A DNA stretch of 64,000 nt from positions 3,162,001 to 3,226,000 of the forward strand of contig CAUWAG010000004.1 in NCBI GenBank assembly GCA_963556695.1, written 5' to 3'. Below, piece after piece: positions 23,601-35,684 of this stretch (its first letter is position 1; every line of letters starts with the position of its first letter). Position numbers and translations under genes: made by a program. Origin of the DNA: Anthostomella pinea (taxonomy: Eukaryota > Ascomycota > Sordariomycetes > Xylariales > Xylariaceae). The notes beneath the pieces were generated by a model. The model was not told the origin of the DNA. It saw only the letters and a list, made by a program, of their open reading frames with translations, and did not search any database.

Positions 23601-24631
23601 GTATTTGATCACTCCGCAAGATGCAGAGGCCCTTCCCCGGGCGTGGGGGTTGACACATACGCAACACGCCGTCTCTTTGCTGGGGGATTTGGCAGTACGT
23701 CTCCTGAGGCCGTCCCCACGTTCAAGACCGGCGCACCCGGTGTTGGAGGTGTATTGATAACCATGTTCGCTGGCGTCGAGGATTTCCGGGCAGCCGACGC
23801 CTCGCTGCCCTGTCGTGAGGTACTCCGCCTCGTTATTACTGGCGTGGCCAGGTGTTGCGCCTGGTGCTCCTGTTGACCGCGCAGAGTATCGTCTAGTACA
23901 AAATGAGCTGCGGTCACTCGAGGACCGTCTCGAGACTCGGGGGGGGCTGGGGGGAGAGAGCTGGCGGCTTCGGAACTTTCGCGGCTGATAGATATGCATG
24001 GGCTGGGCTCGTCACTAGGAGCTGGCGAAGGGAGCACGGCATACGCTGATGGTGATCTTCAGATCAAAGAAAGTCAGCAGATGACTCGCGCAAATGCAAG
24101 CAGGCGCCAGGGCGGGTGTAAAGCATGCGTTGTGTAGCAATTCGCTGGGCTGGGGGTTTAGGTATCTTACGAGAGATGTGTCTGCTCTGGCAGGTGCTGA
24201 TGCCGCTGGCGAGACGAGATGGGAGGGATAGGCACCGCTGATGGGACTGAAGCGGGAGTCGGAGCTTGTGCCGGCGGGGGCGGAGGCGGAGGTCGTTGTG
24301 ATCGAGGTTGTGGCTGCGTTTGCGTTTGCGCCTGTGGTTGTTGTGGTTCCTGTGGTTCCTGCGGTTGTCGTGGTTGCGGTTGTGTGGATTGCAAGGCTGT
24401 CACGGAGGGTTGTGCGGCTTGTGCAGATACAGGTGGTTGCATAGGCTGAGGCTGCGGAGGACGAGGCGAGGGCTTGGTCGGTTTCGCGTTGGTTAGCCAT
24501 GAAGGCTTACGGCCTCCTAGGAAAGCATTGAGGGTGGAATTGGATTCGGCGAACTGGCGACCCGAAGACACGCTGGCGTGGGCGGTGGTGATGGGTGATG
24601 CCGACGACTTCTGACCCCCGGTCGGCGCCAT
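20626..24631 (-). CDS. MIZ/SP-RING zinc-finger protein, putative SUMO E3 ligase
   Basis: Proposed exons on the minus strand are 24631..24171, 24056..23661 and 23575..20626, giving 1268 residues. The second intron has a GTATGT donor, a GTGCTGAC branch and a CCAG acceptor. Residues 1-285 are Pro/Gln/Ser rich and include a KRRR cluster that could be a nuclear signal. A glutamine-rich run covers about residues 677-723. The SP-RING near residues 1135-1195 reads CTHLECFDLATW, then CVCG, DCIRC and WKCPLC, keeping the C-x-H and paired cysteines of PIAS/Siz-type RINGs. The very C-terminus is VIELDDD, which fits a SUMO-interacting motif. The protein is expected to be a nuclear SUMO ligase or transcription cofactor; the SAP domain typical of Siz/PIAS is not visible, so it is closer to the fungal MIZ-only class. 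Confidence 0.85.
22262..22400 (-). repeat. CAG/CAA trinucleotide repeat encoding polyglutamine
   Basis: CTG/TTG triplets on the plus strand encode an almost unbroken glutamine run, interspersed with His, Met and Leu, in the MIZ-protein gene. The core of uninterrupted glutamines spans about 18 codons. Such tracts are prone to length change. Confidence 0.9.
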
Positions 24632-27600
24632 CAGGATTGAGGACTCAGGCTCAGATGCTACTGACGACGGTAATTTCGAAGACCGGTGTTTCGTGCCCCT
24701 CGCGCGCGGTGATCGTCGTCGATTGCGGAAGACTATGTCACGGGCACCGAATTAGAAAACCCGGTCACCTCATTGACTCCACCTCCAGTTCTCAGTTCTA
24801 CCAGTGCCTGATGAGGCTGTGTGCCTGTCCAAACACACTGCACAGTACCAGTATGGGGGAGGGGTGGATGACAAGGGCGGGACCGCGCATCCTTCACAAC
24901 GATGAAGATCGAGAGCAGGAAAAGAGGAAAGAGGAAGGAGAAGAGACGTACCATATGTACCTCCTTACGCAATTCCTTGGGCAGTTGACGAGACTGGGCA
25001 ATGCAATCAACTACCTACCTACTTCACTGACAGATTTCGTCTCGAGCCGTCGGGTAGTGCTAACTTTTGTCTGCTCAGTGACTATGCGCAATTTGATGTG
25101 TTTGGACGTTGCGAACGCTGCGAAGACGCACACGCGGATGCAGATGCACATGCAACGAGGCTGTCGGCGTCCCGTCGGTGGTGGCCACAGCAATGGGGCA
25201 GGTTGTCGGGTTGCGGGGATGGTGGAATGCGGATGGGGGGTTTACTCAAGAGTCAAGATGTCAAGAAACTGACTGAAACAACCTCATACAGTGGCAGAGT
25301 GGGCAAGTACGATAGTCGACTTCCAAGTCCTGATCCTCTCGCCGTCGGAAGGTGCAAGTGGCAAGTTACATGTAGGTACCAATTTATTTTTACTACCGGT
25401 AGGCGCACCTTCTTCTTCTGTCTTTCTTATCAACTTTTGCCTTATTGCCACCGGGTGACACAGGCCAGATAGGCGTCTTTGCTTCATCAAGCAGACCGGC
25501 GTCATTGCATTCACCTACATGAGTCGAAGCGGCTGGCTACGTGTGGGTTACGATATAGCCGAAAGTGACATGTACCGTACTCAACATTGAATGTGGCTAT
25601 CCCCTAGGAATGCTAGCTTTGCTTACATACCTACATGTATGCACCTCCAACCTTACGTTGTGTTTGTCTGGCTGTATTCCCTAACACCAGTCCTCCGGCG
25701 AAGCCTACCTATCTAGAATGGCAGAGTCTAACCCCTGCAGGACTGCTGCAAGATCAACACAACAGCAATAGTTGGATTTTCGATGTACAGAATATCAAAA
25801 TTGTGCCGCCACCCCAAGAGGAAACCGAGATGCCGGCAGCAGTCGGTGTTCCTAGTCGGTGACTCAGTCGGAAGGATGTTTGCTCTCTGCGTTTTCCTCG
25901 GCGCATATGTTTGGCTCATACTCTAGATCCTAAATGGGAAACTTGGGCTGCCAAGTTTTCCACGCAAACTCTGATACCATCAATCGGTGCATCCTTGACG
26001 GCAGTGTTCCTATGGAACCTCAGAAGTTTCAGCTCTCATGGTAGGTGATTACCACATCGCGGCGTGAAAGAAAAGAAAAAGGGTAAAAGGGGTCGCGGAG
26101 TGGTGGTTCAGCAACGAAGCGCTTGTTGTGTCTTGAAAAGGAACTCCCGATGTCGTCGAGGACAGTGATGAGCCATTGTACTTGGCAACAAAGCTCAAGC
26201 GCCGGATCTGGCAGGGATGAGCCGGTGCTTGGCGATTTGCCATTCGGTGCTGACAAGTAACAGATAGGGTTCATCCAAGCCGTACGGAACGAATCCTGCG
26301 AATGCCGTGCCCCCATGAAGCTTCGTTCATGCAGCCACCGATGGAAGGGATAGTTTGGAGCCAGATAGGTACCTTATATATACAGCGTGTATGGAAGGAG
26401 GCTTTAACATGTTGTAGGTAATGACACAGGCTGTCGCTTTTACACATCTTTACATGCAGGTGTATCACAACCACCCAACATACCTCTAGTGTTTGTATAC
26501 ACATCAAGCCAGCCACTCTGGTGTCTTTCAGTCGACCAATGTTCATATGCAGAAACGGAAGCAAAACGTTGTGTCTAAATGCTTACACCAAGAACTCAAT
26601 ATACATAGGCACATATCAGGCATCTTATCTCTGCATGCCGTCTTTCCTCACTATTGTGCACGTTGTAAAGGGCAGCTTGGCAACCACCCAGGCTTGATGA
26701 TGTGCATGTTGAACACGAAACCAACAGTCAGCCTGTTGAGGTCAGGTAGTCTGGGAAATACTCATGATCAACGGCCAGCGTGAAGACGGTCTCAAAAAGG
26801 GGCCCATCGCAGGCCACTTTATGGTCTGTCTGCTGGCCCTCCCCATGCCAAGTACCACACGTACATTCAAGGAATCCCGAGCTGCGTAAAGTAAATATCT
26901 AGGTACTTAGGTGAGATAAAGCAAAGCAGGGCAAGGCAGCAAGCTGCTAACTACCTGTAGGTACATGCACTATATGTACCTACGTACCTACTCTTGTCTA
27001 CCGAGCCGTAGCGCACCCTACCGTGCTGTTGTCTTTACCGGTACCCACTCGCACCACTTACGCACCACTCACAGGCCGGAGCGGGCGGAGAATCCAGGCG
27101 ACACAGGCCCCGGCCATGGCCCATCCCAGCTGGCAGGCTGGCAGCCACTAACCTCCAGTTAAACCTGACCCCGTCTCGGCCCAAGCCATAAGCTTCTGCT
27201 CCGTCTCTATCGCATTTCCATTTTATCGAGAACACCACTGGGCACCACCGTTCCTTTGGGCCCAGCCATCATCCACCTTGACGAACCGCGTCTTCTCCAA
27301 ACACACATACACTCAATCACACACTCGTATGAGTCTCTATCCCGACAACATAGACGCGTCCATTGTGCCCTCGCTGGTTCTGTGCGGCGCTGCATTTTGT
27401 TGTGTTGCTGAGAGAGGGGGGCGCCAGGCTCGTGCGACTACAGCCGCAGAGGAGGGAGCCAAAAAACCAATACCTTCAGCCAAAGTCCTTGGCCCGAGAC
27501 CAAACAACCGCGCCGAGAAGGACGACGACAGCCACGCATACCCCATCTATATCGCATTCATCCGCCGCGGCATTCTTCATTATATATAATTCTACTTGGT

Positions 27601-27851
27601 TGCAGTACTTACATTTGCCACTGCTGTTGATTCAATGCATCCTGTCACCATTGAAACATCGATCGAATCAGGTCTGGAATAGACCCGGCAGTCTCCCGTC
27701 TCGCCCCGGACCGAAAACCCCAACGAGCCACGCATCCTCCCATTCTTACCGCCCTCTCCGCGACCGCAACCACAGCCCCGACCCGCTTATGCCATCGTCT
27801 TGAACCTGCCTTGGTCTCCTATAACTACTCGCGGATCGCCTCTGATTCATC
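24632..27851. other. intergenic gap between divergent genes, no gene seen
   Basis: Shared upstream region of the MIZ gene (-) and the Boi-like gene (+). TACCTAC words are frequent (for example near 26960-27000). Frames are short and noisy. The last 500 bases, with long C-rich stretches, are probably the leader of the Boi-like transcript. Confidence 0.5.
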
Positions 27852-30800
27852 ATGGCGTCCAGAGGGGGCGCAGATGCGAAGCCGGAAGTCGGTGAAATAC
27901 TTGTGGTCATACGTGAGTCGGCACCATTCCTGCTCTGTCGGTCTCGTCTGTCTTCTGTTGCGCCAGTCGGCATGTGCTGGCTTGTTTGCATTACGTGCTT
28001 GCTGGACTGTGGTTGTTTGTTTGTGTTTGCACAAGTGATGTGTGAATATCCATTGACTTGAATGCAAATCTGCAGATGACTTCCTTGCTCGAAGCTCCGA
28101 TGAACTAAGCTTGGCAAAGGGCGACCGTGTTGAGTTGATCGAACGAGATGATGAGTTTGGTGACGGCTGGTTCCTAGGCCGTCACATGGTGAATGGAAAT
28201 AGCGGCTTGTTCCCGGAAGGTAGCTAACCCCTCGAGTCCCGATTGTCCAATTGTCCCATGTGCCGACTGGTTGACCCTTGATAGTCTATACAAGATCAGC
28301 CCCCAGGGGCGTCCCAGCGTCATCCGTTGTGCCGAAAACTCTTGCCAGCATACCTGTGTCTACCAACGGAGCCGGGCCTGAACCGAGTGAAGAGACGAAT
28401 ACTACGACGACTTCTCCAGGGCCGACGCAGGATCGCGCTTCGACACCTCTGACCACCACCTCCAATCCCGCCGAGCCCGATCCTGTGACTCTTCCACTGA
28501 ACTCTGTGAAGCCAGAAACCAGCCCAGGACCTACGCCCACGGCACCGTTAGCCAGTAAAGGCTTCAACTATGGGGGTGGGTTGGAAGGAATGGGACGTCT
28601 AAACGCAGCGCAAAGCCAGAGCCAGGACAGTCCAGTTCTCCACGAGACGCTGACCGTAATCGATGAGCATATTACCGACTTACACTCGAAACCCCAGAAT
28701 GGCGCAATGCACAACGCAACGGATTCAGGCAGCGAATACAGCTCTCAAATGCAAGACAGGCTTTCCTATATCCAAGGAGAGGAGACGGACGAAGAAGAGG
28801 ATGCGCCGCATACTCGTGAAGAAGTAGAAGCATGGACTGCTGATGATGTGGCCGAGTTCCTATTCACAGCCGGGGTAGAGAAGAAGCATTGCGAAGTCTT
28901 TCGGGACCAGGAGATTGCCGGTGAGGTGCTTCTGGGCATGGACCAGTCATCGCTCTTCCTCAAGGCATTCGACCTGGGCTCTGTAGGGCGACGATTGAAG
29001 ACATGGCAGAAGATCAAATCTCTGCAGGATGAAGTGAACGGGCTTGGACTTATGACAAGACGGCTGACTATTGGGAGCGATGCTGGATCAGAAGATTCGC
29101 GGGTGATGGGCAGGATGAGGAGTAGGACAAACACCCTGACGAATTCTCAGAGGCTTCCGCCCATAGAAGACCGTCCCGGCTCAGTCCACGGGAGGCGTTT
29201 GTCACAAACACCCAAGGTCGAACCAATGTCGCCCAAGATGCTGGTCTCCCCCAAAACGCTCCACGACAGCCCTACCAAACCATCACACTTCAAGCGACCC
29301 TCTGCGGCTTCCGTCCGAGATCTTCACCATTCACGCCGCCATTCTTCAACCGACTACCGTCTCACTGGTACTCCGCCTGTGAGTGCGGGTACCCCCAAGC
29401 TTTCAACCTCTGGCACATTTCCGAGAACTGAAACGTCGCACAAGAAACAGCCTTCATTTGACCGAAATTGGACCATGGGCGGTGCTGCTACTCCCACTGC
29501 TACCCCACCTCGACCATTGTCATCAGCCGGCCTGCAGAATACTCTGAACACCTCCGATCCCGATATTGTGCAGGAGCCTGCCGTCGACTTTGACCGAGGC
29601 TACTTCTCCAGCACTGAAGTTGACGGTCGCAAACGCAACGTGCTTAAGAAGCGCGATAGCGTCGCTGCAAACTCGCACCACTCCCGCAAGTCCAGCTACA
29701 CAGAACAACAGCGCGTCAGAAGTGCCACAGCTCTGTCGCGACGCTCGCGTTTTGGTAGTGTCGATTCAACCAGAGATTCCGTACCCCCAAGCGCTGCTCA
29801 GCTGTACTACGGTACTGCTGGTGATCATCGTCGGACTGCGTCAACGAACACCACCGAATCCTACCGACCGCCGCCTCCCGCTAAAGACGGACCTTCTCCC
29901 ACAGTCACGAAGCTTGAGGATAGCATTGGTTCCTCACCCATTATGCCAGCCAATCGGCAAGGCGTTCAATCCGACTGGCTCTCAAACCCTGGCGGCAAAA
30001 TGACTGCCTTTGGCGGCCTGAGGGCAATTTCCGATGCCGTGATTGGCACTGACCGCTCAAAGTTTGGATCCCCAGCCGATTCTACTAAAGATTCGCCTTT
30101 GCAGTCACCCGCAAGAACTGGGTCTAGTACCCCCTCAGCTGGACCCAGCTTCGAACTAGACTCTCCTGAAGCCGGAAAAAGCCCATACTCCAACACTACT
30201 GTCGGTAGCCGAAAGAGTAGCAACAAGAAGACGAAGAAGGAGACAAGCGCGTATTTACGCGGCCTACAGAAAGTTGGCCCGAGAGAGGCGATCAAGGATG
30301 CAGACTACAGTGGCTGGATGAAAAAGAAGAGCTCGCATCTCATGACAACCTGGAAACCACGGCTCTTCGTCCTAAAGGGGCGCCGCCTTTCTTACTACTA
30401 CTCCGAGGATGATACGGAGGAGAAGGGGCTCATTGATATCTCGTTCCATCGTGTGTTGCCTGCTGATAGCGAGCGACTGACTGGCCTGCATGCCACTCTG
30501 ACGGGCGCTAGCAACTCCCCGATGGCTCCCGCCGATAGCAGTATTCCTACTCTTGCGGATAGCCAGGCTGCCACGGCTGTCGTTGAGAAAGGAACAGACA
30601 CGATGTTCATCTTCAAGCTTCAGCCACCTCGCGCAGGTCTCTCGAAGGCCGTCAACTTCACTAAGCCGACGGTACACTACTTTGCTGTTCCCAATCTACA
30701 GCAAGGTCGGACCTGGATGGCCGCCTTGATGAAGGCAACTATCGATCGCGACGACAACCAGCCCATGACCTCAACATACCAACAGAAGACTATCTCTCTC

Positions 30801-31046
30801 GCCAAGGCACGGGCAATGCGTCACCGACCACCTGCGCTGATGAACCTCGACGAGAAGGTTGAAGAAGGCACCAAGGACGATGACGAGAAAAAGAACGGCC
30901 TGGGCATCTCTTTTGGCGAAGTCGATAGTGCGGTCTCCGGCCTAGAGAAGATGGGTCTGCAAGTCGAAAGCGCGACGGTCAACAAGACGTTCGACACGGA
31001 GAATAGCAACGGCCTCAAGTTCGTGGCATCCCCGCAAAGCGCCTAG
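27852..31046 (+). CDS. Boi1/Boi2-like polarity protein with SH3, SAM and PH domains
   Basis: Proposed exons are 27852..27912, 28076..28219 and 28285..31046 (988 residues). The SH3 domain covers about residues 12-70 and is split by both introns; it shows ALYDY-like HDFLARSSDELSL and GWFLGRHMVNGNSGLFP. The SAM domain is at about 250-315 (WTADDVAEFLFTAGVEKKHC to LGSVGRRLKTWQKI). A long Ser/Thr/Pro-rich linker follows. The PH domain at about 739-890 begins YSGWMKKKSSHLMTTWKPR, with an insertion between its strands. In yeast, Boi proteins bind Bem1, Cdc42 and acidic lipids and link polarity to exocytosis and NoCut abscission control. The same domain order supports a role at hyphal tips or septa. 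The long linker has many S/T-P and RxxS sites, so phosphoregulation is likely but inferred. Confidence 0.93.
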
Positions 31047-32274
31047 TCGACGGTTCATGATCTCTGGGTACCTTCGCCACAATCTATGTCACCCGCCTCG
31101 ACTCATGCGACTGATTTCATTGCGTCTTTCCACGGCATGACACATAGTAGCCTACCATAATCGTTTCTGGCAGATGATCTTCGCATCTAAATAGGGCGCT
31201 TCGGCTCAACGATTCGACATTTTCGCAGGGGTTGGCAGAGCCGTCCACACACAGTTTCCCTTAGCGTGTTTTCTAATCCATGTCACAGTACCCATCTGGC
31301 CGCAGCACAGGTGCCTCAATGGGGGAGAGAGTTGGAAGGGGTCATCAGGCGCAGACCCATGGCGGATTCCGCGGCGAGCCATGCGGTGGTGATTACGAAC
31401 GAATGAACAGACAAATCTTTGCCCATGATCGGATTTCCCAGGTCATTCACGAGATCACCACAACCCAAGTCTGCCTGCATGTTGATATGACACGGCAGGG
31501 CTCGGTACGATACCAACTTATGCAATAGATAAACCCTCAATACATGTACTACTACCAACAACTATATGCCTTCAACCTCTCGGTGTGTCGTGTCGTGTCG
31601 TGCAAGTCACTCGGTTATATGTTGATATCAAGCACGACTTTCATTATTGTTAATCCGTTGGGGAACTAACTTCATAAGGACGGACACGGCGGTATCCAAT
31701 CGAAGAAACTCAACCGGCAGCGGAATATCTACCAAACCCCCAACTACATGCAGGAGGTACGTACTCTGGCCCCTCGTGCAAGTCGTGCCTGCTTTGGGCG
31801 TGCTGATGGAAGCACGTGCATGTGTGCAGCAGTCACTCTTTCCCAGGGTGTGTTTCCCTGGGTAACTGTTGCTTCCTCGAGCCAACATTCCTCGTATGGC
31901 TGCCCCGGTCATGGCGTGGTCGAGCAGGCAGCACCCTTCGCTGCCTTCACCAGAGGCAGTCGCGTTTGGGAAGCAATCTCGACTTGAACTGCTCATGGCC
32001 ACATCATTGATGCGTGCTCATCCCTTTCCACTCGACAGAAGCTGGCCCAACCCAACCATCACCACCAACTTCACTCCCAGCTCAGCTTCCCGTCTCCTTT
32101 TTGTCACACACAATCCATCCCCACCCCGTACTGTACTCTGCAGTGTGTTTAGTCTGGCGTGTGCTTATTCTTGACGGTTTGTGCGGTTGGCCAAGAGCCC
32201 GAATAAGCAGTAACAGCTAGGCTGGGAGCCATCCGACATCCATTCATTCTTCTCACCCTGCCTTTCCACCCACC
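31047..32274. other. intergenic gap, no gene seen
   Basis: Short frames only. It contains a small GTGTC microrepeat near 31583-31600. Confidence 0.5.
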
Positions 32275-33802
32275 ATGGCTTCAGATGCACAAGTCTTCCC
32301 AGCGAAGCAGTCGGCCGAACACCATGCCGATGCAACTCTGGACGAGTGCATCGCTATGCGGCGTGCTACACAGTTGGCACCCAGTGAGTTGAATCCCGGA
32401 TTGCTTCCAACGAAGCGACCTTTTCCGGGCGATGCTCAGGAAAGGTTGGACGAGATCCGAGCGGAGAGGCAACAACGCATCTCGTCCACCATGGAGTCGA
32501 TTATGCAGAAGATAGTAGCCGAGCGATCAACCGAGGCATCGACTCAGCCAACCATGGACGATACGAACGATACGAACGACACGAACGACACGAACGACAC
32601 GAACGACACGAACGACACGAACGACACGAACGACACGAACGATACGAACGATCTGAACGATTGGTGGCTTGTCCCCTCCGTGGAGACAAAAGCCCCAGCC
32701 ATGCTGTCGGATGCTTCACCTCACGCCCGGGATGATGCAGTCCAAAGCGGAGTGGGAGTCTACCCACTTGCTTTGCCGGGTCTACCCTCCAGTCTTCCTC
32801 CCAAGCCGGTAAGTCCTATGAGTTGTCCTTTAGCAGTCAGGTGGAGCTCTTCGCTGACGCGAGACCATGCAGAAGATGGAAATTCTCGATGACCAATACA
32901 GCAACGACATGTCACGGATTCCTCCTTTTCCTAATCACGAACAGACGTCCAGCGGTTACGAAGAACACGTTGCCATGTTGAAGAAGGAGAACATGCAGTT
33001 GAAGGCTGAGATCAAGGCCGCCAACCACAAGTTGGAGACTCAGACCAAGGAAGCCAAACTGGCAGCCGACCTCAAAAGGGTCAGCTACCAGAATCGAGTC
33101 AAGGAGAGAGACGCAGCAGTCAGTACACTGGAACGCGAACGCAAGTACTGGAACTCTCGACAACCTCCCAAACCGCCCAAGAATCCAGATGTTGAGTCCT
33201 TGGAGGAGCAGATCAAGACTCTCCTAGAAGATAACAGAACACTAGAGGATGAGGTCCAGAAGCTGCACAGAAGCAACAATTCCTTGCAACAGCAGACAAG
33301 CGATAGTCGATTCATTGAGGACCTGAAGCAGAAGGTCTTTACACTCGGCCAGAGCCGAGACAGTCTGCGACAGCACAACAACTCTTTGACAACTTCAATC
33401 GAGTTGTTGAAGAACGGGAATGAACAGCTCAGACAGAATGCTGCATCACGCCCGCCGAGTACTGAGACTAAGAAGCAGCGCAAGATGAGGAATGAGGTTG
33501 CGGCTTTGAAGGATGAGGTCAAAAACCTGCGCCAGAGTAGAGGCGGGGTGCGTAAGCACAACAAGGTCTTGACGGCCTCGGTCAACTCACTAAAGGACGA
33601 GAACGAGCGGTTGAGACTGAATGCTGCTCCGCGTCCAGCAGGGATGGATGTAGGACATCAACAGTGGGAAGGGAGCCAGGAGATTGAGGCCTTGAAGGCC
33701 ATGGCTGAGTCGCTGGACGAGATGAAGAGGAATGCTACCTCGCAACTGGAGAGCGCTGAGAGAGCAATCCGTCTGGCGAAGGGCGAGATTGCACGTGTAT
33801 GA
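32275..33802 (+). CDS. coiled-coil protein with an N-terminal Asp-Thr-Asn tandem repeat, function unknown
   Basis: Proposed exons are 32275..32808 and 32873..33802 (487 residues), with a GTAAGT donor, GCTGAC branch and ATGCAG acceptor, phase 0. Residues 96-128 are ten DTN triplets plus one DLN, encoded by 9-nt units. From about residue 205 to the end the sequence is strongly heptad-like: LKKENMQLKAEIKAANHKLE, LEEQIKTLLEDNRTLEDEVQ, and two similar blocks reading QSR-x4-R-x-HN followed by LT-[TA]S. The repeated pattern around residues 345-375 and 408-435 suggests an internal duplication. No catalytic domain, signal peptide or membrane helix is present. It could be a scaffold or a fast-evolving orphan; I do not recognise a family. 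Confidence 0.75.
32560..32658 (+). repeat. 9-bp coding minisatellite (Asp-Thr-Asn units)
   Basis: Eleven head-to-tail units of GAYACGAAC type; the last has CTG in place of ACG. They lie in frame, so length changes preserve the reading frame. Confidence 0.95.
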
Positions 33803-34785
33803 TTATCTGGCTTGTGGTATTACGGTTGTTTGTCATGGGTAGGGAGAGAATGAAGATTGCCAAGGATGTATCGGTTTGATCGTGTAGTATATTAGTTTTA
33901 CTGAGCCTTTATTGACAAATGTTTCACCATGTGCTTGGGGTTAGTTGGCCTATATGATTTTACTTCACCTAGCAGTGTTGCTCAACAACACAGCCTGGAG
34001 TCTGCTATTTCCCGTCCGTGAGTAATGTACACATATACCTATAGCTACATGACCCAATGCAGCCTACTCCTAAATTTGTTCCCAGGCGAATACGAATCTA
34101 TCCACACAGAACACTCGACTCATGAAAGACGTGATTATCCGGGTCTACCCGAAGAACCTGCACCTCATCTACCTGCATGACCCGCAGGTGGAGAGGGGTG
34201 TGGAGGGCTGGGACAAGCAGCGAGCCGAGCGGGAGATCGCAGGGATAAACAGCGACCTTGAAGGACTGAAGCTCGATATGAACGCCAAGTTTGGGAAAAG
34301 AAAGACTCACTGTAGCAGCGGCCAAAGTAGTCACGATAATGGTGCTCATGAACCTCTGTTCGTAGTTGGTTTCAGGCCTTTATCAGCAGACCCTTTTATG
34401 TGATCTTCTATTACGTCTACAAGTCAAAGCTGAATGGCCAGCCAGTGAGTCAAGGAACTGAAGGGGAAGAAGGAGTTAGTGGCTTTATATAAGGTCATGT
34501 CCCGGCTCTGTGTGGATATAGTCAACAGTTTCCTTAGTGCTGCCTGCAGCCTTTGTCTCATGTATGCAGAGTTAAAGTGTGCTGTCCGATGCGAGGAAGC
34601 TCGTAGAAACGCTATGCCACTATGAAAAATGCGAAGAAAGAGAGAACATCGATATATGACACACCATATATTTCCTGTATGGCGTTTACGTTCCACATAG
34701 TAATCAATCGGCCTGGTCGTCTCTGCCACCAACCCCTGACTCGACGACACCGTCATCCAAACACTTACCCATTCCCCCAGCCACC
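33803..34785. other. intergenic gap with one weak frame
   Basis: A 93-codon frame at 34122-34403 (+) starts MKDVIIRVYPKNLHLIYLHD and has a helical stretch WDKQRAEREIAGINSDLEGL. It has better codon character than most shadow frames, but I recognise no family and would call it a gene only with expression evidence. Nothing else stands out. Confidence 0.3.
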
Positions 34786-35684
34786 ATGGCCAAGTTCAAC
34801 GATCTGGCTACGGAGTTGCGCCTCATGATCTGGGAGATATATGCCCTACCTGATGCTCCACTCCTGCACGTCATATCGAGCACGAAGCGCCAACTCACCT
34901 CCTTCAACATGCTGAACTGCAAACACATACCGACGATCAGAAGCCTCATGCAGGTCAATCAAGAGTCCAGACAAGCAGTGCTTGGAAGCCGCCAGTTGGT
35001 ACGGTTCCCCGGTGGCTCTGCTTGGGCTGCGTTCTACGGCGTTGGTCAACAACGGTCTGGATGTTCGTCTCCAGCCTTGCAGATCCTGTACCCCTTCTTC
35101 TTCGTGAACTGGGAGAAGGACATGTTCTTGTTGGATGATCACCCTGACTGGTTTCCCACGTGGCCCATTTTCAACACCAACGTCAGGAACATGAATATTG
35201 ATGCCTTAGCGCACCAAGGGACCTACTGGCTAGGGCCGCCAGGCTACGGGCTTACCTTTGGTGAAACAATGGACCGCATGTTGCCCTGGAATCAGCTCGC
35301 GTCCCTTCGGAGGCTGTCATTGGTGTTCCGTCGTGGTGTTGTACGCATAGAGTGTTCAGCGCCCCGGCCCGAGAGAAACGAGTTCGGCTTCGACCTATGG
35401 AATGGGGAAACGGAACGTGGGTTGATTGTGAACATCCGTCCATTAATGTTATTTCTCCTGGCGGAACAGACCACATCATGCCCCTCGAGGATTATGTCTC
35501 TGACATCATATCAACCGCACGGGAGCATCTTCCTGACCAAGACGCCAGGGGCTACCAGGTTGATGTTGTCATGGAACGCATTGATATGCATATGAGAGAT
35601 GGGAAACAGCCTCCTATCCTGAACCTGGGCTCGCCGGAGATCCTCTCAGAGTGGAGTGTTTGTGAGCAAGTTTGGCAGCAGTGA
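34786..35684 (+). CDS. 2EXR-domain protein
   Basis: Proposed exons are 34786..35416 and 35470..35684 (281 residues). The 53-nt intron (donor GTGGGT, acceptor AACAG, phase 1) joins two frames that are otherwise offset. Residues 1-20 carry the 2EXR start MAKFNDLATELRLMIWEIYA; the conserved block LMQVNQESRQAVL follows at about residues 55-67. The spliced C-terminal exon continues IMPLEDYVSDIISTAREHL. Without splicing the first frame would run on to a poor ending at 35595. The family is expanded in ascomycetes and its role is unsettled. It shares the family, but not obvious close sequence, with the gene at 9337. Confidence 0.8.
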
